A program made the translations under genes and the position numbers. The notes under the pieces were generated by a model, which was not told the origin of the DNA, did no database searches, and worked only from the letters and a program-made list of their open reading frames with translations. From assembly GCF_018403685.1 (NCBI RefSeq), contig NZ_BOVK01000051.1:17237-81236 (forward strand): 64,000 nucleotides of DNA. The letters run 5' to 3'. Origin of the DNA: Xylanibacillus composti. Lineage in GTDB: Bacteria > Bacillota > Bacilli > Paenibacillales > K13. Below, piece by piece: positions 59,771 through 64,000 of this stretch (position 1 is its first letter; each line of letters starts with the position of its first letter).

Positions 59771-59939
59771 AACAGGCAGGTCTTCTGGCTCAAGCATCAT
59801 CATTCTTGCCGCCTTCCCAGTTTCCCAGTGGCATATGGCAAGAACTCCTCTTTTACAGTGGCGGGACCGCGTGGGAATTGCACCCACTTCCCTATTATCC
59901 AAGCACAACTCGATGATCGAATCATGCTCGGCACCTGTT
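59771..59939 (-). promoter_or_regulatory. Cobalamin riboswitch (B12 aptamer)
   Basis: On the minus strand: P1 arm AACAGG then GTGCC, TAATAGGGAAGTGGGTGCA, CCCGCCACTGTAA, CACTGGG, GGGAAGGCGGCAAG, TGATGATGC and the B12 box GAGCCAGAAGACCTGCC, closing with CCTGTT that pairs with the first arm. All conserved cobalamin-aptamer elements are in the right order. It controls the operon starting at 59607 through the terminator at 59660-59688. Confidence 0.93.
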
Positions 59940-60010
59940 CCAACGCTATTCAATTCTAGAACTATAAACTACTATAGCTTACTTTCCCGTTCCTGTCATT
60001 TCAATTCGAG

Positions 60011-60277
60011 CTATAGATTGATTCCCCAATCCAGATGAGCGCATGGGAAACCGAATGATCGATAATATTCCACCATCGACTTGCAGATCGTAAAAATAAA
60101 GTCCGGCTTCGACGTCTCGATGATGGCCATAACTATGGAATCCGTATACAGTGGGTCTTCAACAGACCAATAGATGTGCGGCAGACGGAATTGATCCACG
60201 CATTCGCGCAACCACTCTTGAATATATAAGGCCTGCTCATTTCCCCAGCCATTCGTAATGAAAGATCGCTGAATAGC
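60011..60277 (-). pseudogene. Fragment of a CgeB-like glycosyltransferase/spore protein
   Basis: An open stretch (NGWGNEQALYIQEWLREC, LPHIYWSVEDPLYTDS, PDFIFTICKSMVEYYRSFG) bounded by an in-frame TAG at 60278-60280 and a stop at 60011. It is the N-terminal part of CgeB/DUF3880-type proteins, which are ~300-400 residues. No start fits and the C-terminal two-thirds are absent, so this is a gene relic. Confidence 0.6.
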
Positions 60278-60392
60278 CTAGATTTTCGAGGCTCTCTTTT
60301 CTCTAATTCCCTTATTAAGAAATCTTCCTATTTGATTCATCCGGATTTTTTCGACCGATTCTGCATGCTTGTCATGCGAAATCACCCTTAAT

Positions 60393-60432
60393 AAAAAACT
60401 GGTCAAGCAACAGAAAAGTCGCCTGACCAGTT
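60393..60432 (-). terminator. Terminator of the nrdJ gene
   Basis: AACTGGTCA and TGACCAGTT pair, extended loosely inside; minus-strand T6 follows. It starts 55 bp past the stop at 60487. Confidence 0.85.
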
Positions 60433-60486
60433 AACCAAAGTTCAGTTTATGGTATCTGTCTAACCCTGCATCTCAACAAACCTTCC

Positions 60487-63114
60487 TCAACTACATTTGC
60501 TGTATCCGCAGTTGGTGCAGTTTTTGCAGCCTTCGCTGTTAATGAGCGAGGCGCCGCCGCAGGAAGGACACAGGTCCAGCGATTGGCGAATGGTCGCATC
60601 GCCAGTATGCTCCGGCGCTTCTGCCGCCGGGGCGGGCGTTCCGTGATCCGCATTTCCTTCGTAATGCGCATAGCCGGAGGAGGCGCTGCCTGCTTCCAGG
60701 CGCTCCAAGTGAATTTCCAGCGACTTGGCAAGCGCGTCGGCGATCGATTCCACGCGGTTCGGGCCGAAGCCGATCGCGCCGGAGCCGCCGATACCCTTCA
60801 AGTGCTTGATAAGCAACCGTTCCTTCTGGCCATGGTCGCCATAGCGCAGGAACAGGGAGCACACCCGTCCGAGCGCCTCGGACATAGCGAACACGTCGGA
60901 GCCGGCCTTGCCCACGTTCAAGAAGATTTCGGACGGAATGCCGTCCAGATCGTTGATCGTAATATATGCTACACCCAGCGGGGTGTTGTACTTGTATGTC
61001 GAGCCGGACAGCACTTGCGGACGACGCTTGTACTGGCGGTCGAAAATTTGCTCTGTCTTGCTGTCGATATCCACCTTCAACGATTCACTGATCTGATCGA
61101 ACGCCTTGACATCAGCATTCACAGCTGTTCCCTGATCGGCTTCAGCCTTTGCTGCCGGCTGCGCGGCTTCTTCCTTCTTCTCTTCTTTCTTGTCCGTATG
61201 GAGCACCTGCTGGTCGCGGCTGCCGTCACGGTAGATGGTTACGCCCTTGCAGCCAAGATCGAAGGCCAGCTCATACAGCTTCTTCGTCTCCTCGACCGTG
61301 AAGTCCGCCGGACAGTTCGCCGTCTTCGAGATCGAGCTGTCTACCCAGCGCTGGATCGCAGCTTGCGCACGAATATGATCCTCCGCCTTCAGATCCATAG
61401 CGGTTACGTAGTAGTCCGGAAGCGGCTCGTCCGGATGCTGATCCTTCCATTCCTGGGCGATCGGCACGAGCTGCTTGTCGAAGCCGAGACGGCTCTGGCG
61501 ATAATATTCAAAGGCAAAGTACGGTTCAATGCCGGTCGAGGTGCCGACCATCGTACCCGTGCTGCCTGTCGGCGCCTGGGTAATGACGGTGACATTGCGA
61601 ATGCCGTTCTTCTTGATCGCCGCTCCCACCTCTGGGAACTCGCTGACCATGTTCTTCATGAACCCGCTCTGCAGGAACTTGTCCTTCACGAATTTCGGGA
61701 AAGCACCCTTCTCTGCTGCAATCTCCGACGAAGCGAGATAGGCTTCCTTCGCCATAAAGCCATACAGCTTATCCAGGAATTCCATTGATTCCGGGCTGCC
61801 ATAGCGAATTTTCAGGCGGATCATAAGCTCGGCCAAGCCCATCGAACCAAGGCCTACGCGGCGTTCATTCTGCTGATTCGCCCGATTTTCCTCGAAGTGA
61901 TAAGGTGTCTTGTCGATGACATTGTCCAGGAAGCGGACGGAATAGCGTACCGTCTTGCCAAGCTCTTCCCAAGCAACATCGTCTTTTTCTTCATCGTAAA
62001 ACTTCGACAGGTTCACTGCGGACAGGTTGCATACGCCCCACGCTGGCAAGCCCTGCTCGCCGCACGGATTCGTGCATATAATCGGATTGAAGTACCAGCT
62101 GTTCGACATCTCATTGTAGTACTCCATGAACACGACGCCCGGCTCCGCCGATTTCCATGCGGATTCAATAATCATGTGCCATACGTCGCGCGCTTTGACC
62201 GTATCGTAATGGATGACCGGCTTGCCGGCATCCTTCCACTTTTTCATATCGCCGTCCCACAGCTCGTTGTAGTCCGGGTCTGTCGTATCCGGGAAATACA
62301 GCTCCCAGTCCAGGTCTTCCTTCACAGCTTTCATAAAGCCGTTGCTTAAGCATACAGACAGGTTCGCGTTCGTTATTTCGCCAGCCTGCTGCTTGACTGT
62401 AATGAAGCGGATCAGGTCCGGATGCCAGTCATTGATCATCAGCATCAATGCGCCGCGCCGGCTTCCGCCCTGCTCAATCAATCCGGTCGTGTAGCTGAAT
62501 AGCCCGCCCCAGGAAACGGCACCGCTGGACGATCCGTTGACACCCCGGACAATCGCTCTGCGCGGGCGCAGGCTGGACAGATTGATGCCGACACCGCCGC
62601 CGCGCGACATGATTTCGGTCATTTCTGTAAGCGTGTCCATAATCCCGCCGCGGCTGTCTTTCGGAGATGGAATGACGTAGCAGTTGAACAGCGTCAATTC
62701 ATCGCTGGCGCCAGCCCCTGCCGCAATGCGTCCGCCGGGAACCAGCTTCCAGTCATCCAATATGTAGCGGAATTTTTCCGTCCATTCCTGCTGTTTTTCG
62801 GGTGCTTCGACTGAAGCCATGGCGGATGCCAGACGATCCCACATTTGGTCCGGTGTCTTCTCTATAGTCAGCGTCAGCTTGTCAATGTTGGAGTCCACAA
62901 CTTGACCGCTGCGCAGTTTTACTTTCACTTTCTTGCCTTCGCGTTCAATGATCTCCCCGACTTCCTTCGCGGGAAACTTCGGATCGTCCTTGGTAAGAAC
63001 CAATACGTAGTCACCGACCTTCGTGTTGTTCGTATCGGCGTCCTTCCTGGCATAGCGGTCCAAAAAGATCTTTTCGCTAAGTCCTTCCAATCGCTTCGTT
63101 TCCATAGTCTTCAA
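60487..63114 (-). CDS. nrdJ: Adenosylcobalamin-dependent (class II) ribonucleoside reductase
   Basis: About 875 residues. It makes deoxyribonucleotides by a cobalamin radical mechanism without oxygen or a second subunit. Visible: NCYVIPSPKDSRGGIMDTL, SRGGGVGINLSSLRP, the radical-site motif NPCGEQGLPAWGVCNLSAVN, MGLAELM, APTGSTGTMVGTSTGIEP and the C-terminal CPSCGGASL...GCKNCTNCGYSKCS, a zinc-ribbon with the redox cysteines. A Lys/Glu/Ala-rich insert (DKKEEKKEEAAQPAAK, about residue 655) is a linker. The frame opens at GTG 63123, but GGGAGG is best spaced for TTG 63114. It is the obvious consumer of the cobalamin imported by the neighbouring operon. Paired NrdR boxes lie upstream. Confidence 0.95.
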   Translation of the reverse strand: MKTMETKRLEGLSEKIFLDRYARKDADTNNTKVGDYVLVLTKDDPKFPAKEVGEIIEREGKKVKVKLRSGQVVDSNIDKLTLTIEKTPDQMWDRLASAMASVEAPEKQQEWTEKFRYILDDWKLVPGGRIAAGAGASDELTLFNCYVIPSPKDSRGGIMDTLTEMTEIMSRGGGVGINLSSLRPRRAIVRGVNGSSSGAVSWGGLFSYTTGLIEQGGSRRGALMLMINDWHPDLIRFITVKQQAGEITNANLSVCLSNGFMKAVKEDLDWELYFPDTTDPDYNELWDGDMKKWKDAGKPVIHYDTVKARDVWHMIIESAWKSAEPGVVFMEYYNEMSNSWYFNPIICTNPCGEQGLPAWGVCNLSAVNLSKFYDEEKDDVAWEELGKTVRYSVRFLDNVIDKTPYHFEENRANQQNERRVGLGSMGLAELMIRLKIRYGSPESMEFLDKLYGFMAKEAYLASSEIAAEKGAFPKFVKDKFLQSGFMKNMVSEFPEVGAAIKKNGIRNVTVITQAPTGSTGTMVGTSTGIEPYFAFEYYRQSRLGFDKQLVPIAQEWKDQHPDEPLPDYYVTAMDLKAEDHIRAQAAIQRWVDSSISKTANCPADFTVEETKKLYELAFDLGCKGVTIYRDGSRDQQVLHTDKKEEKKEEAAQPAAKAEADQGTAVNADVKAFDQISESLKVDIDSKTEQIFDRQYKRRPQVLSGSTYKYNTPLGVAYITINDLDGIPSEIFLNVGKAGSDVFAMSEALGRVCSLFLRYGDHGQKERLLIKHLKGIGGSGAIGFGPNRVESIADALAKSLEIHLERLEAGSASSGYAHYEGNADHGTPAPAAEAPEHTGDATIRQSLDLCPSCGGASLINSEGCKNCTNCGYSKCS

Positions 63115-63201
63115 CCACAACACCCTCCCACTTGAAATAAGCTGCCAATCGCCCCGATCACATTCGACCCGCCGACTGGCCCCAAACGGTCATTTACAGC
63201 C

Positions 63202-63276
63202 AAAATCCCCGAAATTCGCGGAATTTCAGCCAAAAAACATGCAAGGAGTTCCGACAAAATCACCGACGATTCGCGG
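63202..63276. repeat. Two degenerate units in the nrdJ 5' region
   Basis: AAAATCCCCGAAATTCGCGG (63202) and AAAATCACCGACGATTCGCGG-type sequence (63256-63276) share most positions; the first contains the perfect palindrome GAAATTC-GCG-GAATTTC (63211-63227) flanked by CAGCCAAAA on both sides. They lie between the nrdJ promoter and gene. Confidence 0.5.
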
Positions 63277-63294
63277 TTGTCGATACCCCAAGAA

Positions 63295-63343
63295 TCACTA
63301 TATATTGTATACCTTGATCATTATACAATACTATATCTAGTGC
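63295..63343 (-). promoter_or_regulatory. nrdJ promoter with paired NrdR boxes
   Basis: On the minus strand GCACTAGATATAGTAT (63343-63328) and ATACAATATATAGTGA (63310-63295) match the NrdR consensus ACACTATATnTAGTGT. Their starts are 33 bp apart, about three helical turns, as usual for NrdR sites. A -10-like TATAAT (63325-63320) lies between them, so NrdR binding would block the promoter when dATP is high. Confidence 0.78.
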
Positions 63344-63601
63344 ATCTATCAACCGGAGGTTCAAATCCGCCAACAAATTAAAACTTCCTTCCGCATAGCT
63401 CGGAATATCTCTCGATATCTCCCTATTTTAACAATACGCCATGTATATTTCGACAATTTTCATCACAACAGCGGGAGGCCTTGTCCTGCTTGCAGTCCGA
63501 GTAAAAGAGTGTGAGCATGCATCAAAGTTCGGTCCCTGGATGCGATTCGGTAAAAGACCAGAAATGCGAATAAACGCCCAACTATGCTTCATTGCCCTCT
63601 C
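63344..63601. other. Intergenic region without recognised features
   Basis: 258 bp upstream of the nrdJ promoter. No frame, hairpin with T-run or repeat was recognised. Confidence 0.4.
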
Positions 63602-63726
63602 CTAGCGTTCAAGGGAAACCATACCATTTCGTTCGATTGGATATCGTCGATGTACGCGATGCGGCCCAAGCTATGCTGGAAGCAGCAACCCACGGAAAAA
63701 CGGGGGAAGCCTCGCGGTCAGACTAA
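63602..63726 (+). pseudogene. C-terminal fragment of an NAD-dependent epimerase/reductase
   Basis: The frame reads YHFVRLDIVDVRDAAQAML, EAATHGKTGEASRSD, stop. DVRDAAQAMLEAA followed by G-x-TGE is the late substrate-domain motif of extended SDRs (epimerase/dihydroflavonol reductase type). There is no start and nothing upstream of the same protein, so it is a remnant. Confidence 0.45.
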
Positions 63727-63842
63727 TGCGGCAGGATGCGCTCCACTGGTAAGTTGCGCATTGGCCCGATCAAGTTCCGATACCCCAGCACCCTTTCGTT
63801 CACTTACCATGCAGCAAGCAACTTATGACCACAATGGGGACA

Positions 63843-64000
63843 ATTGCACGAAATATTGTACACCTGTGACTGCGCTGCAGACCTGCGTGTGGCGTTTGTA
63901 CGAATTATCGTTCAAACGAGGCCTGATCGGGGGCGGACGTGCTGCATTTGTACGAATTATCGTTCACTATCGGCCTCACTGCGGACTTGCGGGTGGCGTT
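63843..64000 (+). repeat. 52-bp tandem repeat running off the right edge
   Basis: Units start at 63843 (degenerate), 63895, 63947 and 63999, exactly 52 bp apart. The first 20 bases (TTTGTACGAATTATCGTTCA) are identical in the second and third units; the remaining 32 are G/C-rich and variable. TGTACGA-ATTA-TCGTTCA is an imperfect palindrome in every unit. The array continues outside the window. Confidence 0.85.

Noticed and set aside
59756..59953. 65-codon frame over the riboswitch
   Set aside because: The region is a complete cobalamin aptamer; the frame has no conservation pattern and no ribosome site.
63843..64000. Possible CRISPR array
   Set aside because: Repeats are contiguous 52-bp units with related, not unique, spacers and there is no cas gene.
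1..64000. rRNA, tRNA, insertion sequence or prophage genes
   Set aside because: Looked for conserved rRNA and tRNA cores, transposase motifs and phage structural genes on both strands; none found.

Overview
The window looks like chromosomal DNA of a Paenibacillus-type Firmicute. Pointers are the LplA/LplB-type solute-binding and permease genes with a YesS-like membrane AraC regulator, SLH-anchored secreted proteins, two GH11 xylanases, ribonuclease J, CcpA-type cre boxes, strong GGAGG ribosome sites and a cobalamin riboswitch. I see no rRNA, tRNA, CRISPR array, prophage or insertion sequence.

Layout. 1-10.6 kb (minus): a pectin/rhamnogalacturonan-oligosaccharide locus with a permease cut by the left edge, two related binding lipoproteins, a YesS-like regulator, a GH105 unsaturated uronyl hydrolase, uronate isomerase (UxaC) and tagaturonate epimerase (UxaE), with a divergent AraC regulator. 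11.6-13.9 kb: uracil-DNA glycosylase and an RlmCD-like 23S rRNA methyltransferase. 14.7-21.5 kb (minus): an SDR, a SelA/DgaE-like PLP enzyme, an N-acyl-D-amino-acid deacylase and a sugar-type ABC importer behind a perfect palindromic operator. 21.6-23.7 kb is a gene graveyard (kinase, GH4, ABC importer and acetyltransferase remnants) around an L,D-transpeptidase. 24.2-27.9 kb: an ABC-F protein and an RlmA-type rRNA methyltransferase, both preceded by tiny leader ORFs with macrolide-arrest-like R-x-R motifs. 28-35.8 kb: two small membrane proteins, a two-component system, a GH11 xylanase, an FGE-fold lipoprotein and cadCA. 35.9-48.4 kb: a 48-residue zinc-ribbon-like protein, Mn catalase, aldehyde dehydrogenase, an orphan binding protein, NDH-2, DUF1641, RNase J, RsgA, and an Rrf2 regulator with a thioredoxin-reductase-like flavoprotein. 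48.5-49.6 kb: a GH11-CBM36 xylanase.

The most striking part is 49.9-63.3 kb. A cobalamin riboswitch (59771-59939, minus) with its own terminator controls five tightly packed genes. The first encodes an 1822-residue SLH-anchored protein with two alpha/alpha-barrel modules and two DUF4430 domains, the same two folds that build mammalian intrinsic factor and transcobalamin. It is followed by a second DUF4430 protein, EcfT, a fused two-domain EcfA and an ECF S component. Upstream lies the adenosylcobalamin-dependent ribonucleotide reductase NrdJ with a pair of NrdR boxes. I read this as a surface vitamin B12 (or corrinoid) capture-and-import system next to a major B12 consumer.

Intergenic DNA carries several separate repeat families: an inverted TAACGGAA...TATTGGG element at two convergent junctions, a 23-bp motif repeated four times near 23.9 kb, two collinear ~130-bp elements bracketing rsgA, and a 52-bp tandem repeat that runs off the right edge.
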